Shown in pieces: positions 17,885-27,816 of a stretch of DNA of 44,443 nucleotides. The stretch spans positions 1 to 44,443 of the forward strand of contig CALMIL010000154.1 of NCBI GenBank assembly GCA_937864005.1, given 5' to 3'. Within the stretch, counting starts at the first letter, position 1. Each line of letters starts with the position of its first letter. The translations under genes were made by a program, and so were the position numbers. Source of the stretch: an uncultured Burkholderiales bacterium. GTDB lineage: Bacteria; Pseudomonadota; Gammaproteobacteria; Burkholderiales; Burkholderiaceae_C. Below the pieces are notes generated by a model. That model worked only from the letters and a program-made list of their open reading frames with translations, was not told the DNA's origin and searched no databases.

Positions 17885-20193
17885 TAGAACGCGGTCCCGA
17901 TCTGGAATTGGAGTTTCTGGATTCTATCGCCAGGCTGCTGCTTGATCGGCACGCCATAGCTCAGTTTGAGCGGCCCGAGTGGCGAGACCCAGCTCACGCC
18001 GACGCCGGCCGCCGCGCGCAGGCTGTCGAACGTCACCGGCTGGTTGGAGCCCCAGACGTTGCCGACATCGAGATAGCCGAACATGCGGAAGGTGCGGTCG
18101 TTGCCCGCGCCCGGCACCGGCACGTAAAGCTCGTTGTTGAAGTTGAAGCGGCGTGTGCCGCCGATGAAGGCGCCGGTCACGTCGATCGGGCCGAGCGAGC
18201 CCTGCTCGAAGCCGCGCACCGATCCGAGGCCACCGCCGTAGAAATTCTTGAACACCGGATACTCCTGCCCGTTCAGGCCGGTGCCGTAGCCGAACTCGGT
18301 ATTGAACGCGTAGGTGAACTGGCGCCCGATCGGGAAATAGTGCTGGTACTGCAGGTTCAGGCGCAGGTAGCGCAGATCGCCGCCGACCGACCATTCACCG
18401 GTGACCCGCTTCAGGCTGCCGGCGTTGGGCGTCACCGCGCTGTCGCGATCGTCGCGCGTCCAGCCCAGCGTCAGCGGCACCGAGTTGCTGCGGCGCCCGA
18501 ACTCCTCGATATAGATCTGGTAGTTCAGCGGCATGCCGACGAGGTCGCCATCGATCTCGGTCTGTTCGTAGCCGACGCCGTAGTAGACGGTGTCGAAATC
18601 GCTGTACGGCACGCCGAAGCGCACCGACGTGCCGGCGGTGACGATCTTGTAGTACTCGCCCTGGCTGTTGATCGGGGTCGTCGTGCGATAGTAGAGATCG
18701 AACGCGCGCGAGATGCCGTCGATCGTGAAGTAGGGGTCGACCGTGCTGAGCACGATCACACGGTTGTAGCTCGTCGTGTTCAGTTCGAGGCCGAGGTAGT
18801 TGCCCGAGCCGAGCACGTTGTCCTGCTTGATCGCGGCGTTGAAGGCGACCTTGGCCGCCGACGAATAGCCGACGCCGACCGAGATATTGCCGGTCGGCTT
18901 TTCCTTGACCGTGATCGTCACGTCGACCTGGTCCGGCGCGCCGGGAACCTCGCTGGTCTCGATATTGACCTCCGAGAAGTAGCCCAGGCGATCGACCCGG
19001 TCGCGCGACAGCTTGATGCGGCGCGCGTCGTACCACGCCGCCTCGAACTGGCGGAACTCGCGTCGTATCACCTCGTCGCGCGTGCGGTCGTTGCCGGCGA
19101 CGATGATGCGGCGCACATAGACGCGCCGCTGCGGTTCGGCGTACAGCACGATCGCGACCTGTGCGCGGTCGCGGTCCACTTCGGGGCGCGCGTCGACGCG
19201 CGCGAAGGCGTAGCCGAAGTTGCCGAACAGGTTCGTGAAGGCACGCGTCGTCGCGGCGACCGCTTCGGCGCGGAACAGGTCGCCGGGGCGAATCGCGACG
19301 AGCGACTTGAACTCGTCCTCGCGGCCGAGGTAGTCCCCCTCGAGCGTGACCGCGGTCACCGTGAAGGGCTGCCCTTCGCGGATATTGACGGTGATCGTGA
19401 TGTCCTGCTTGTCGGGCGAGATCGTGACCTGCGTCGACTCGATCGCGAATTCGAGATAGCCCCGGTTCAGATAGTAGGCCTTGAGCGTTTCCAGATCGGC
19501 GTTGAGCTTGACGCGCGAATAGCGGTCGTTCTTCGTATACCAGGTGAGCCAGCCGCCGGTGCGCAGATCGAACAGGCCGAGCAGCGTGCTCTCCTCGAAG
19601 GCCTTGTTGCCGACGATGCGGATCTCGCTGATATGCGCGACCTCGCCCTCGGTCACGGTGAAGGTCACGTTGACGCGGTTGCGCTCGATCGGCGTGACGG
19701 TCGTCACGACCTCGACGCCGTACAGGCTGCGCGTCAGGTACTGGCTCTTGAGCTCCTGCTCGGCGCGATCGGCGAGCGCCTTGTCGAACGGCAGGCCTTC
19801 GCCGATGCCGACTTCGCGCAGCGACTTCAGCAGCACCTCCTTGTCGAACTCCTTCAGGCCGACGAAATCGACGTTCGCGATGATCGCCCGCTCGTCGACG
19901 ATGACGACGACGACCTTGTCCTCGATCTCGATGCGCACGTCCTTGTAGAGCCCGGTCGCGAACAGCGCGCGCAGCGCGGCGGCGCCCTTCTCGTCGTTGT
20001 AGGTGTCGCCGACCCGAAACGGCAGCGCCGCGAAGACGGCGCCGGCGTCCGAGCGCTGCAGCCCTTCGACGCGGATGTCGGCAATGGTGAACGGCTCGAC
20101 TGCCGACGCGCTGCCGGCGTGCAGCAGACCGGCGAGCAACAGCAGGACCAGGCGGAGCCACAGGGCTCCGAATCGAACATGGGAACTACGCAT
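17884..20193 (-). CDS. bamA: Outer membrane protein assembly factor BamA
   Basis: 769 residues. Signal peptide ends GSASA at residue 31. Five POTRA domains follow (first one FTIADIRVEGLQRSDAGAVF, later ones include VRRIIVAGNDRTRDEVIRRE), then the C-terminal 16-strand beta barrel with the conserved loop motif VRGFEQGSLGP and a terminal strand ending IGTAF, the aromatic-ended signal of outer-membrane proteins. It inserts barrel proteins into the outer membrane. Starts 10 nt after rseP. Confidence 0.97.
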   Translation of the reverse strand: MRSSHVRFGALWLRLVLLLLAGLLHAGSASAVEPFTIADIRVEGLQRSDAGAVFAALPFRVGDTYNDEKGAAALRALFATGLYKDVRIEIEDKVVVVIVDERAIIANVDFVGLKEFDKEVLLKSLREVGIGEGLPFDKALADRAEQELKSQYLTRSLYGVEVVTTVTPIERNRVNVTFTVTEGEVAHISEIRIVGNKAFEESTLLGLFDLRTGGWLTWYTKNDRYSRVKLNADLETLKAYYLNRGYLEFAIESTQVTISPDKQDITITVNIREGQPFTVTAVTLEGDYLGREDEFKSLVAIRPGDLFRAEAVAATTRAFTNLFGNFGYAFARVDARPEVDRDRAQVAIVLYAEPQRRVYVRRIIVAGNDRTRDEVIRREFRQFEAAWYDARRIKLSRDRVDRLGYFSEVNIETSEVPGAPDQVDVTITVKEKPTGNISVGVGYSSAAKVAFNAAIKQDNVLGSGNYLGLELNTTSYNRVIVLSTVDPYFTIDGISRAFDLYYRTTTPINSQGEYYKIVTAGTSVRFGVPYSDFDTVYYGVGYEQTEIDGDLVGMPLNYQIYIEEFGRRSNSVPLTLGWTRDDRDSAVTPNAGSLKRVTGEWSVGGDLRYLRLNLQYQHYFPIGRQFTYAFNTEFGYGTGLNGQEYPVFKNFYGGGLGSVRGFEQGSLGPIDVTGAFIGGTRRFNFNNELYVPVPGAGNDRTFRMFGYLDVGNVWGSNQPVTFDSLRAAAGVGVSWVSPLGPLKLSYGVPIKQQPGDRIQKLQFQIGTAF

Positions 20194-20203
20194 GCGGGGA
20201 GCG

Positions 20204-21577
20204 TCAATGCAGGCCCAGAAGGCGGGCCACGTCGTTGTAGAGCGCGAGCGACATCATCAGCAAAAGTACCGCCACCCCGCCGCGCTGAAGCCGCTCGAGC
20301 CAGGCGACGGAAACGGGTCGCCCGGTCACGGCCTCGAAAAGATAATACATCAGGTGTCCGCCGTCGAGCATCGGCAGCGGCAGCAGATTGAGCACGCCGA
20401 GACTCACGCTGACGAGGGCGAGAAAGCCGAGGTAGTAGGCGAGGCCGAGCTGCGCCGACTGGCCCGCGTAGTCGGCGATCGTCAGCGGGCCGCTCAGATT
20501 TCGCACCGAGGCTTCGCCGATCAGCATGCGCCCGATCATGCGCAGCGTCAGCGCCGCCATCTCCCAGGTTCGCGTCGCGCCCTGGATCAGGCCGTCGATC
20601 GGCCCGTAGCGCACGTTGACCATCTGCGGCGCGCCGCCGATGTAGGCATCGATGCGCCCGATGCGCTGCCCGCCGTCCTCGACCACCGCAGGCAGGACGT
20701 CGAGTTCCAGGCGCTGTCCGCCGCGCTCGATCTGCCAGCGCATCGGCGCCGCCTTGCCGTCGGCCGCGTCGGCGCGGATCATCGCGCGCAGCTTCGCGCC
20801 ATCGCGGATGGCGACGCCGTCGACGCCGAGCACCAGGTCGCCCTCGCGCAGCCCGGCGCGTGCCGCGGCGCCGCCCGGGTTGACCTGGCCCATCAGCGGC
20901 GGGTTGAACGGCCCGGCGATGCCGACGCGCTGCATCAGCCCGGCATCGATCTCGCCGATGTCGGCACTGTCGAGCCCGAGGACGATATCGCGCAGGCCGT
21001 GACCCTCGGCGTCGGTGACGCGCAGGTAGAGCGCCTGGCGATGCAGCGCCGCCTGCGTGATCGCCCAGCGCAGGTCGGTCATCGAGCGCACGTCGTCCCA
21101 CGCCTGGCCGTCCGCCGACTGCTGCTGAACCCAGTCGCCGGCCCGCAGCCCCGCGCGCTCGGCAATGCTTTCGGCGACCGGCGAGCCGATCACCGCCTTC
21201 ACCTCGTCGACGCCGATCCAGCTCGTCGCCGCGTACAGCAGCACGGCGAGCAGCAGATTGGCCAGCGGCCCAGCGGAGACGATCGCGGTGCGCCGTGCAA
21301 GCGACTGGCGGTTGAAGGCGTGCGGCAGATCCGGCGGCGCGACCGGCCCCTCGCGCTCGTCGAGCATGCGCACGTAGCCGCCGAGCGGCAACGCGCAGAC
21401 GACGAATTCGGTGCTGTCGGGGGTGCGCTGACGACGCCAGACGACGCGCCCGAAGCCGACCGAGAAGCGCAGCACCTTGACGCCGCAGGCGACGGCGACG
21501 CGATAGTGCCCGTATTCGTGGACCACGATGAGGATCGCGATCGTGACCAGAAATGCGAGTGCGGCTTCGATGATCAT
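20204..21577 (-). CDS. rseP: Site-2 zinc metalloprotease RseP
   Basis: 457 residues. The zinc motif HEYGH (H20, E21, H24) lies in the first membrane helix. Two PDZ domains sit in the periplasmic part ([20 protein letters not shown] and [20 protein letters not shown]), and [20 protein letters not shown] holds the third metal ligand. It cleaves anti-sigma factors within the membrane in the envelope-stress response, fitting its place next to bamA. The ATG overlaps the dxr stop as ATGA, so translation is coupled. The frame is open further 5' inside dxr but unrelated. Confidence 0.96.
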   Translation of the reverse strand: MIIEAALAFLVTIAILIVVHEYGHYRVAVACGVKVLRFSVGFGRVVWRRQRTPDSTEFVVCALPLGGYVRMLDEREGPVAPPDLPHAFNRQSLARRTAIVSAGPLANLLLAVLLYAATSWIGVDEVKAVIGSPVAESIAERAGLRAGDWVQQQSADGQAWDDVRSMTDLRWAITQAALHRQALYLRVTDAEGHGLRDIVLGLDSADIGEIDAGLMQRVGIAGPFNPPLMGQVNPGGAAARAGLREGDLVLGVDGVAIRDGAKLRAMIRADAADGKAAPMRWQIERGGQRLELDVLPAVVEDGGQRIGRIDAYIGGAPQMVNVRYGPIDGLIQGATRTWEMAALTLRMIGRMLIGEASVRNLSGPLTIADYAGQSAQLGLAYYLGFLALVSVSLGVLNLLPLPMLDGGHLMYYLFEAVTGRPVSVAWLERLQRGGVAVLLLMMSLALYNDVARLLGLH

Positions 21578-22767
21578 GCCCGCATCCCCGCGAGATGGCG
21601 CGCTGCCTCGCGCCGCGCCGCCGCGTCCAGCGCGAGGAGCGATTCGATCGACGCCGCGCTGTCGGTTTGCGGCGTCACCGCCGACAGCGTGTGCAGATTG
21701 ACGGCATGGATCTGGTCGAGGCGGATCGCGCCGGACAAGAAGGCTTCGACCGCAACCTCGTTGGCCGCGTTGAGCACGGCCGTGCTGCCGGCGGGGGCAC
21801 GCAGACTGTCCCACGCGAGCTGCAGGCCGGGAAAGCGTGCCGGATCGACAGGCTCGAAACTCAGCGGCGCCATGGCCTCGACGTCGAGCCGCGCCGCGCC
21901 GGAGGCGATCCGCTGCGGGTAGGCCAGGCCGACGGCGATCGGCACGCGCATGTCGGGCGTGCCGAGTTGGGCGAGCACCGAGTTGTCGCGGCACACGACC
22001 ATCGAATGAACGATGCTCTGTGGATGGATCACGACGCGGATCCGTTCGGGCGCGAGGCCGAACAGCCAATGCGCCTCGATCACTTCGAGCGCCTTGTTCA
22101 TCATCGTCGCCGAGTCGACCGAGATCTTGCGCCCCATGACCCAGTTCGGATGCGCGCAGGCCTCATCCGGCGTCACGCTTGCTAGGCTCGCCACCTCGCG
22201 CCTGAGAAACGGCCCGCCCGACGCGGTGAGCACGATATGGTCGATATGCTCGTGCCAGCAGGCGCGATCCTGCGGCAGGCATTGAAAGATCGCCGAATGC
22301 TCGCTGTCGATCGGCAGCAGTTGCGCGCCGGATTCGCGCACCGCCTGCATGAAGAGCGCGCCGCCGACGACGAGCGCCTCCTTGTTGGCCAGCATCAACC
22401 GCTTGCCGGCGCGTGCCGCGGCCAGGCAGGGGGCGAGCCCGGCGGCGCCGACGATCGCCGCCATCACGCTGTCGACCTCAGGGTGGGCGGCGATCTCGGC
22501 CAGCGCGTGCGCGCCGCTCAGTACCTCGGTGCGCAGGCCGTCGGCGCGCAGCGCGTCGCGCAGCGCGCGTGCGCGTGCCGTGTCGGGCAGCACCGCATAC
22601 CGCGGCCGCCATTGCCGGCACTGCGCCTGCAACGCGTCCGCACGGGTATTCGCGCTCAGCGCGAAGACTTCGTAGCGGCCCGGGTGGCGCGCCAGCACGT
22701 CGAGCGTATTGACGCCGACCGAACCGGTCGAACCGAGAATGCAGACGCGCTTGATCATCGCCGTCAT
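21574..22767 (-). CDS. dxr: 1-deoxy-D-xylulose 5-phosphate reductoisomerase
   Basis: 397 residues. Second step of the MEP isoprenoid pathway, upstream of the UppS product. The NADPH-binding motif is [51 protein letters not shown] and [19 protein letters not shown] form the metal and substrate site. ATG at 22767 (MTAMIKR) is chosen because it overlaps the cdsA stop as ATGA; the ATG at 22758 (MIKR) would also fit. Confidence 0.97.
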   Translation of the reverse strand: MTAMIKRVCILGSTGSVGVNTLDVLARHPGRYEVFALSANTRADALQAQCRQWRPRYAVLPDTARARALRDALRADGLRTEVLSGAHALAEIAAHPEVDSVMAAIVGAAGLAPCLAAARAGKRLMLANKEALVVGGALFMQAVRESGAQLLPIDSEHSAIFQCLPQDRACWHEHIDHIVLTASGGPFLRREVASLASVTPDEACAHPNWVMGRKISVDSATMMNKALEVIEAHWLFGLAPERIRVVIHPQSIVHSMVVCRDNSVLAQLGTPDMRVPIAVGLAYPQRIASGAARLDVEAMAPLSFEPVDPARFPGLQLAWDSLRAPAGSTAVLNAANEVAVEAFLSGAIRLDQIHAVNLHTLSAVTPQTDSAASIESLLALDAAARREAARHLAGMRA

Positions 22768-23615
22768 GCCGCCAGCGCGAGCTGACGCACCGCGACCGCG
22801 AGCGGCACGACCGGCAGCAGCGCATCGATGCGGTCGAGCACGCCGCCGTGACCCGGCAGCAGGCGGCTGCTGTCCTTCGCGCCGGCACTGCGCTTGACGA
22901 GCGATTCGACGAGGTCGCCGACGACGCTCATCGCCGCGAGGAAGACGAGAGCGACGATCGCACCCACGATGCCGAGACGATCGAAGACGAGCGAATACAG
23001 GCTCGCCGAATCGACGTCGAAGTTCCGGTCGATGAAGAACGCCCAGACGATCGCGAGCAACAGCACGCCGGCCATGCCGCTGTAGACGCCTTCCCAGCTC
23101 TTGCCCGGGCTGATCGCCGGCGCGAGCTTGCGCTTTCCGAAGCGGCGGCCGCCGAAATAGGCGGCGATATCGGCCATCCACACGAGGCACAGCACCGACA
23201 GCAGGAAGTTGATGCCGACCGCGCGCGCATCGGCGAACGCAAGCCAGGCGAGAACGAGCGCGAAGACGCCGATGCCCTGCCGCGCAAGCCGCGGATGCCC
23301 CGCCCATCCGGCGACGCCGGCACGCAGCGAGAACGCGCCGCCCAGCACCCACAGCAGCATCGCAAGCCACCACAGCGCGACGGGCGGTGCGACGAACCAG
23401 CCCGACTCGACCGCGGCAATGCAAAGCACGAGCACGAGCACGGCAAGAACCAACGCCCCCGAGTCGCGCAGCCCGTTGAGCCTGCCCCACTCCCAGCCCG
23501 CCGCGGCAACCATCGCGAGCGTGAACAGCGCGAAAGGCCAGACCGCCTCGGCGAACAGCGCCGGCAGCAGCACGGCCAGCAGAACGATCGCGGTGATGAC
23601 GCGCTGCTTGAGCAT
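22764..23615 (-). CDS. cdsA: Phosphatidate cytidylyltransferase
   Basis: 283 residues, about eight membrane segments. The C-terminal signature [27 protein letters not shown] matches the CdsA pattern (S-x-x-K-R ... K-D-x-x-x-x-x-P-G-H-G-G-x-x-D-R-x-D); it is given here in pieces: [13 protein letters not shown] then [13 protein letters not shown]. It makes CDP-diacylglycerol, precursor of all membrane phospholipids. Follows uppS by 68 nt and overlaps dxr by 4 nt. Confidence 0.95.
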   Translation of the reverse strand: MLKQRVITAIVLLAVLLPALFAEAVWPFALFTLAMVAAAGWEWGRLNGLRDSGALVLAVLVLVLCIAAVESGWFVAPPVALWWLAMLLWVLGGAFSLRAGVAGWAGHPRLARQGIGVFALVLAWLAFADARAVGINFLLSVLCLVWMADIAAYFGGRRFGKRKLAPAISPGKSWEGVYSGMAGVLLLAIVWAFFIDRNFDVDSASLYSLVFDRLGIVGAIVALVFLAAMSVVGDLVESLVKRSAGAKDSSRLLPGHGGVLDRIDALLPVVPLAVAVRQLALAA

Positions 23616-23683
23616 TTCAGTGGCGCGCGGTGACGCGGGCGCGGCGTCGCCCGCTTCGGCGAACGAATCCGGCCGCCGCGGCG

Positions 23684-24487
23684 TCAGTCATCGGCGCGCG
23701 GCGCAGCGGCGACAACGGCGGCGCTGTCGCGCACTTCGCCGAACCGGCGATCGCGCCGCGCATAGGCGGCGAGCGCGGCGTCGAGTTCGGTATCGCCGAA
23801 ATCGGGCCACAGGCAGTGCGTGAAGTAGAGCTCGGAGTACGCCGTCTGCCACAGCATGAAGTTGCTGATGCGCACCTCGCCGCCGGTGCGGATGAACAGG
23901 TCCGGGTCCGGCGCATAGCTCATCGCCATGTGGCTCGCGAGCAGCGCCTCGTCGATCCGGTCGGCGGGCGTGCCGGCCTCGACGATGCGGCGGCAGGCCT
24001 GCACCACGTCCCATCGGCCGCCGTAGTTGAAGGCGACCGACAGCGTGATGCGCGTATTGTGCGCGGTCGATTCCTCGGCCTCCTGCCACGCTGCGCGCAG
24101 CTTGTCGGAGACGACGCTGCGATCGCCGACGATGCGGATGCGCACGCCGTCGCCGGCGAGCTTGGCGAGGTATTTGGAGACCGCGACGAGCACCAGCCCC
24201 ATCAGACCCGAAACCTCGTCGCTCGGACGCTTCCAGTTCTCCGACGAGAAGGCGAAGACGCTCAGGTGCTCGATGCCGCGATCGGCGCACGACTGCACGA
24301 CGCGCACCAGCGCCTCGACGCCGACCTTGTGGCCGTAGACGCGCGGCATGAAGCGCTTGCGCGCCCAGCGGCCGTTGCCGTCCATCACGATCGCGACATG
24401 GCGCGGCACGCTGCCCGCTTCGCCCAACCGCACGGGATGCGGCTGCGGTGGCGCCGAAGCCTGAAAGTCGGGTCGCGGAGCGTGCAT
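23684..24487 (-). CDS. uppS: Isoprenyl (undecaprenyl) diphosphate synthase
   Basis: 267 residues from the ATG at 24487; a GTG at 24499 would add four. HVAIVMDGNGRWARKR holds the catalytic Asp, HKVGVEALVRVV and FAFSSENWKRP bind the substrates, and DLFIRTGGEVRISNFMLWQ is the family signature. It makes the C55 carrier for peptidoglycan and O-antigen. The N-terminal 30 residues are Pro-rich and non-conserved. Neither start has a strong Shine-Dalgarno. Confidence 0.96.
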   Translation of the reverse strand: MHAPRPDFQASAPPQPHPVRLGEAGSVPRHVAIVMDGNGRWARKRFMPRVYGHKVGVEALVRVVQSCADRGIEHLSVFAFSSENWKRPSDEVSGLMGLVLVAVSKYLAKLAGDGVRIRIVGDRSVVSDKLRAAWQEAEESTAHNTRITLSVAFNYGGRWDVVQACRRIVEAGTPADRIDEALLASHMAMSYAPDPDLFIRTGGEVRISNFMLWQTAYSELYFTHCLWPDFGDTELDAALAAYARRDRRFGEVRDSAAVVAAAPRADD

Positions 24488-24530
24488 TCGGGCGATCACG
24501 AGAATGGCGATGCGGCGCGCGGGGCGCGCG

Positions 24531-25091
24531 TCAGACCGCCATGATCTCCGCTTCCTTGGCCGCGACGATGCGGTCGATCTCCGCGATCATGCGGTCGGTG
24601 AGCTTTTGCAGATCGTCGAGCGAGCGGCGTTCCTCGTCCTCGCCGATCGCCTTGTCCTTGAGCAGGCGCTTGGCGTGCTCGTTCGCGTCGCGGCGCAGGT
24701 TGCGCACCGCGATGCGCGCCTCCTCGCCGGCGTGGCGCACGACCTTCGTCAGGTCGCGGCGGCGCTCTTCGGTCAGGGCCGGCATCGGCACGCGCAGCAG
24801 GTCGCCCTGCGCGGCCGGGTTGAGCCCGAGGTCGGATTCGCGGATCGCCTTCTCGATCTTCGGCCCCATGCCCTTCTCCCACGGCTGGACGCTGATCGTG
24901 CGCGCATCGAGCAGCGTGACGTTCGCGACCTGGCTGATCGGCACCATCGAGCCGTAGTACTCGACGTGGACCTGGTCGAGGATGCCGGGGTGCGCACGGC
25001 CGGTGCGGATCTTCGTGAGCTCGTGCTTGTACGCCTCGATCGAGCGCTGCATCTTCTGCTCGGCGGTGTGGCGGATATCCTCGGTCGTCAT
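24531..25091 (-). CDS. frr: Ribosome recycling factor
   Basis: 186 residues, standard length. [40 protein letters not shown], here in part, is the classic RRF start; [17 protein letters not shown] and the three-helix coiled bundle with [13 protein letters not shown] follow. It splits the post-termination ribosome together with EF-G. Starts 12 nt after pyrH stops. Confidence 0.97.
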   Translation of the reverse strand: MTTEDIRHTAEQKMQRSIEAYKHELTKIRTGRAHPGILDQVHVEYYGSMVPISQVANVTLLDARTISVQPWEKGMGPKIEKAIRESDLGLNPAAQGDLLRVPMPALTEERRRDLTKVVRHAGEEARIAVRNLRRDANEHAKRLLKDKAIGEDEERRSLDDLQKLTDRMIAEIDRIVAAKEAEIMAV

Positions 25092-25103
25092 GCGTGCGGC
25101 TCC

Positions 25104-25814
25104 TCAAACGTGGACGAGCGTGCCCTCGTCTTCTCCGCGCACGACGCGCTCGAGCGCGCCTTGCTTGAAGATGGAAAATACCTTGATCGGCAGCTTCTGG
25201 TCGCGGCACAGTGCGAATGCGGTCGCGTCCATCACCTTCAGGTTGCGCACGATCGCCTCGTCGAAGCTGATCCGCGCGTAGCGCGTCGCGCTCGCGTCGA
25301 GATTCGGGTCGGCGCTGTAGACGCCGTCGACCTTGGTCGCCTTGAGCACGATCTCGGCGCCGACCTCGGCGCCGCGCAGCGCGGCGGCGGTGTCGGTCGT
25401 GAAGAACGGGTTGCCGGTGCCGGCGGCAAAGATCACGACCTTGCCTTCCTCGAGATACTGCAGCGCCTTGGGCCGCACATAGGGCTCGACGACCTGTTCG
25501 ATGGAGATTGCCGACATCACGCGCGCGGTGATGCCTTCCTGGCGCATCGTATCGGCGAGCGCGAGCGAGTTCATCACCGTCGCCAGCATCCCCATGTAGT
25601 CGGCCGTCGCCCGATCCATGCCGACCGAGCCGCCGGCGACGCCGCGAAAGATATTGCCGCCGCCGATCACGACCGCGATCTCGCAGCCGAGCTTCGTCAC
25701 GGCCTGGATCTCGCCCACCATGCGAACGATCGTCGCGCGGTTGATGCCGTAGGCGTCGTCGCCCATCAGAGCCTCGCCCGAGAGCTTGAGCAGGATGCGC
25801 TTGTACAACGGCAT
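25104..25814 (-). CDS. pyrH: UMP kinase
   Basis: 236 residues of the amino-acid-kinase fold. [43 protein letters not shown] and [19 protein letters not shown] are PyrH signatures. It phosphorylates UMP to UDP. The ATG at 25814 starts directly before the conserved KLSGE block. Lies between tsf (53-nt gap) and frr, the common bacterial arrangement. Confidence 0.97.
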   Translation of the reverse strand: MPLYKRILLKLSGEALMGDDAYGINRATIVRMVGEIQAVTKLGCEIAVVIGGGNIFRGVAGGSVGMDRATADYMGMLATVMNSLALADTMRQEGITARVMSAISIEQVVEPYVRPKALQYLEEGKVVIFAAGTGNPFFTTDTAAALRGAEVGAEIVLKATKVDGVYSADPNLDASATRYARISFDEAIVRNLKVMDATAFALCRDQKLPIKVFSIFKQGALERVVRGEDEGTLVHV

Positions 25815-25867
25815 GGGTCGGGACTCCGGGTGGTGGCGCCGAAGGTTCGGGAAGTCTAGCTTGCGGC

Positions 25868-26776
25868 TCAGCCGGCCTTGGCCGCGGCAACCTGCGCCGC
25901 GACCTCGGCGGCGAAGTCGTCGACCTTCTTCGCGATGCCTTCGCCGACGACGTACAGCGTGAAGCCCGCGAGCTTCGTGCCCTTCTCCTTCAACATCTGC
26001 TCGACGGTCTGCTTGTCGTTCTTCACGAAGGCCTGCGCGTAGAGGCTCACCTCCTTCAGATACTTCTGCACCGAGCCCTCGACGCGCTTGGCGACGATCT
26101 CGGCCGACTGCACCGGCTTGCCCTCGGCGCGCGCCTTCTCGGCGTCCTCGGCGGCCTTCAGCGCGGCGACATTGCGCTCCTTCTCGATCAACTCGCCCGG
26201 CACGTCGGCGGCCGACAACGCAACCGGCTTCATCGCCGCGACGTGCATCGCAACATCCTTGGCCGCGACCGGGTCGCCGCTGAACTCGACGACAACGCCG
26301 ATGCGCGTGCCGTGCAGATACGAGACCAGGCTCGCGTCGCCGGCGAAGCGCTTGAAGCGGCGGATCGACATGTTCTCGCCGATCTTGCCGACGAGCGCGG
26401 TGCGGCGCGCCTCGACGCTCGCACCGTCGGTCTCGAGCGCCGACAAGGCGGCGACATCGGCCGGATTCTGTTCCGCGATCAGCTGCGCGAGCGTCTTGCC
26501 GAAGGCGAGGAAGTCGTCGTTCTTGGCGACGAAATCGGTTTCGCAGTTGAGCTCGACCATCGCGCCGGTCGTGCCGTCGATGTGCACCGCGACGATGCCC
26601 TCGGCGGTGATGCGCGACGACGCCTTGCTCGCCTTGCTGCCGAGCTTGACGCGCAGCAGCTCCTCGGCCTTGTCCATGTCGCCGCCGGCCTCGGTCAGCG
26701 CCTTCTTGCACTCCATCATCGGGGCGTCGGTCTTCGCGCGCAGCTCACCGACCATGCTTGCGGTAATTGCAGCCAT
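25868..26776 (-). CDS. tsf: Elongation factor Ts
   Basis: 302 residues. [22 protein letters not shown] is the EF-Ts N-terminal signature; [17 protein letters not shown] is the core contact with EF-Tu. ELIEKERN and the dimer-type C-terminal region ending [11 protein letters not shown] follow. It exchanges GDP for GTP on EF-Tu. Follows rpsB after 108 nt that contain a terminator-like hairpin. Confidence 0.97.
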   Translation of the reverse strand: MAAITASMVGELRAKTDAPMMECKKALTEAGGDMDKAEELLRVKLGSKASKASSRITAEGIVAVHIDGTTGAMVELNCETDFVAKNDDFLAFGKTLAQLIAEQNPADVAALSALETDGASVEARRTALVGKIGENMSIRRFKRFAGDASLVSYLHGTRIGVVVEFSGDPVAAKDVAMHVAAMKPVALSAADVPGELIEKERNVAALKAAEDAEKARAEGKPVQSAEIVAKRVEGSVQKYLKEVSLYAQAFVKNDKQTVEQMLKEKGTKLAGFTLYVVGEGIAKKVDDFAAEVAAQVAAAKAG

Positions 26777-26812
26777 CTTGCAGTCTCGTCCTTCAGTGTG
26801 TTCGGGGATGCG

Positions 26813-26836
26813 AAAAAGGGGCCTCGCGAGCCCCTT
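26813..26836 (-). terminator. Attenuator-like terminator between rpsB and tsf
   Basis: On the minus strand AAGGGGC (26836-26830) pairs with GCCCCTT (26822-26816) around a 7-nt loop, and TTT follows at 26815-26813 (a TTTTT run including the end of the stem). A second GC-rich stem, CCGGCC/GGCCGG, lies between it and the rpsB stop. It probably lowers tsf expression relative to rpsB rather than ending the operon. Confidence 0.6.
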
Positions 26837-26884
26837 CGTCTGCCGGCCGGGCGCATTCGCGCGCGGCGGGCCGGAAAGGGGGCT

Positions 26885-27631
26885 TCAGGCGTCGTCGCTG
26901 ACTTCCACGAACTCGTCGCCGTCGGCGGCCACCGCCTGCGCGAGTTCGTTCGTCGCGTTCGCCCTGCCTTCGAGCACGGCGTCGGCGACGGCCCTTGCAT
27001 ACAGCGCAACGGCCTTCGACGAATCGTCGTTGCCGGGGATCACGTAGTCGATGCCGACCGGCGAGTGATTGGAGTCGACGACGCCGATGATCGGGATGCC
27101 GAGCTTCTTCGCCTCGGCGATCGCGATCTTGTGGTAGCCGACGTCGATCACGAACATCGCGTCCGGCAGCGCCGTCATATTCTGGATGCCGCCGATATCC
27201 TTCTCGAGCTTGGCCAGCTCGCGCTCGAACATCAGCGCTTCCTTCTTGATGCGGATCTCGTTGCCGGCCTCGACCTGCGCCTGCATCTCCTTCAGACGCT
27301 TGAGCGAGCCCTTGACGGTCTTGAAGTTCGTCAACATGCCGCCCAGCCAGCGCTGGTCGACGTACGGCATGCCGCAGCGCTGGGCCTGCGTCGCGATCAC
27401 CTCGCGCGCCTGGCGCTTGGTGCCGATCATCAGGATCGTGCCGCGGCGGGCGGCGAGCTGGCGCACGAACTTCATCGCCTCCTCGAAGAGCGGCTGCGTC
27501 TTCTCGAGGTTGATGATGTGGATCTTGTTGCGATGGCCATAGATATAGGGGGCCATCTTGGGGTTCCAGAAGCGCGTCTGGTGTCCGAAATGAACACCGG
27601 CTTCCAGCATTTCACGCATGCTGACTGTCAT
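26885..27631 (-). CDS. rpsB: 30S ribosomal protein uS2
   Basis: 248 residues. [39 protein letters not shown] and [20 protein letters not shown] are uS2 signatures; [22 protein letters not shown] and [16 protein letters not shown] complete the domain. The ATG at 27631 gives the usual [12 protein letters not shown] start. First gene of the long minus-strand cluster; its leader holds an inverted repeat at 27669-27693. Confidence 0.97.
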   Translation of the reverse strand: MTVSMREMLEAGVHFGHQTRFWNPKMAPYIYGHRNKIHIINLEKTQPLFEEAMKFVRQLAARRGTILMIGTKRQAREVIATQAQRCGMPYVDQRWLGGMLTNFKTVKGSLKRLKEMQAQVEAGNEIRIKKEALMFERELAKLEKDIGGIQNMTALPDAMFVIDVGYHKIAIAEAKKLGIPIIGVVDSNHSPVGIDYVIPGNDDSSKAVALYARAVADAVLEGRANATNELAQAVAADGDEFVEVSDDA

Positions 27632-27668
27632 GAAGGTTCCAAAGGTTGGTTCTAGAATCCGGCCTGAA

Positions 27669-27693
27669 TTGCAACCGGATGCTCCAGTTGCAA
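27669..27693 (-). promoter_or_regulatory. Inverted repeat in the rpsB leader
   Basis: TTGCAACCGG and CCAGTTGCAA flank a 5-nt loop, giving a 10-bp stem with a single non-Watson-Crick position. It ends 38 nt upstream of the rpsB ATG. It may be an mRNA structure for S2 autoregulation or a protein operator. The AT-rich arms and central spacing fit either. Confidence 0.4.
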
Positions 27694-27816
27694 CACCTTT
27701 CGAGTGCCGGTTCGCGATTTGTCGATCTGTCCGCCGCCCGGCCCGTCCTGATCCGATGCGCCGCGAATACCTCGCGACGTTGGCGTCCGGATAAACCCAT
27801 GGAGTATAGCAGGACG

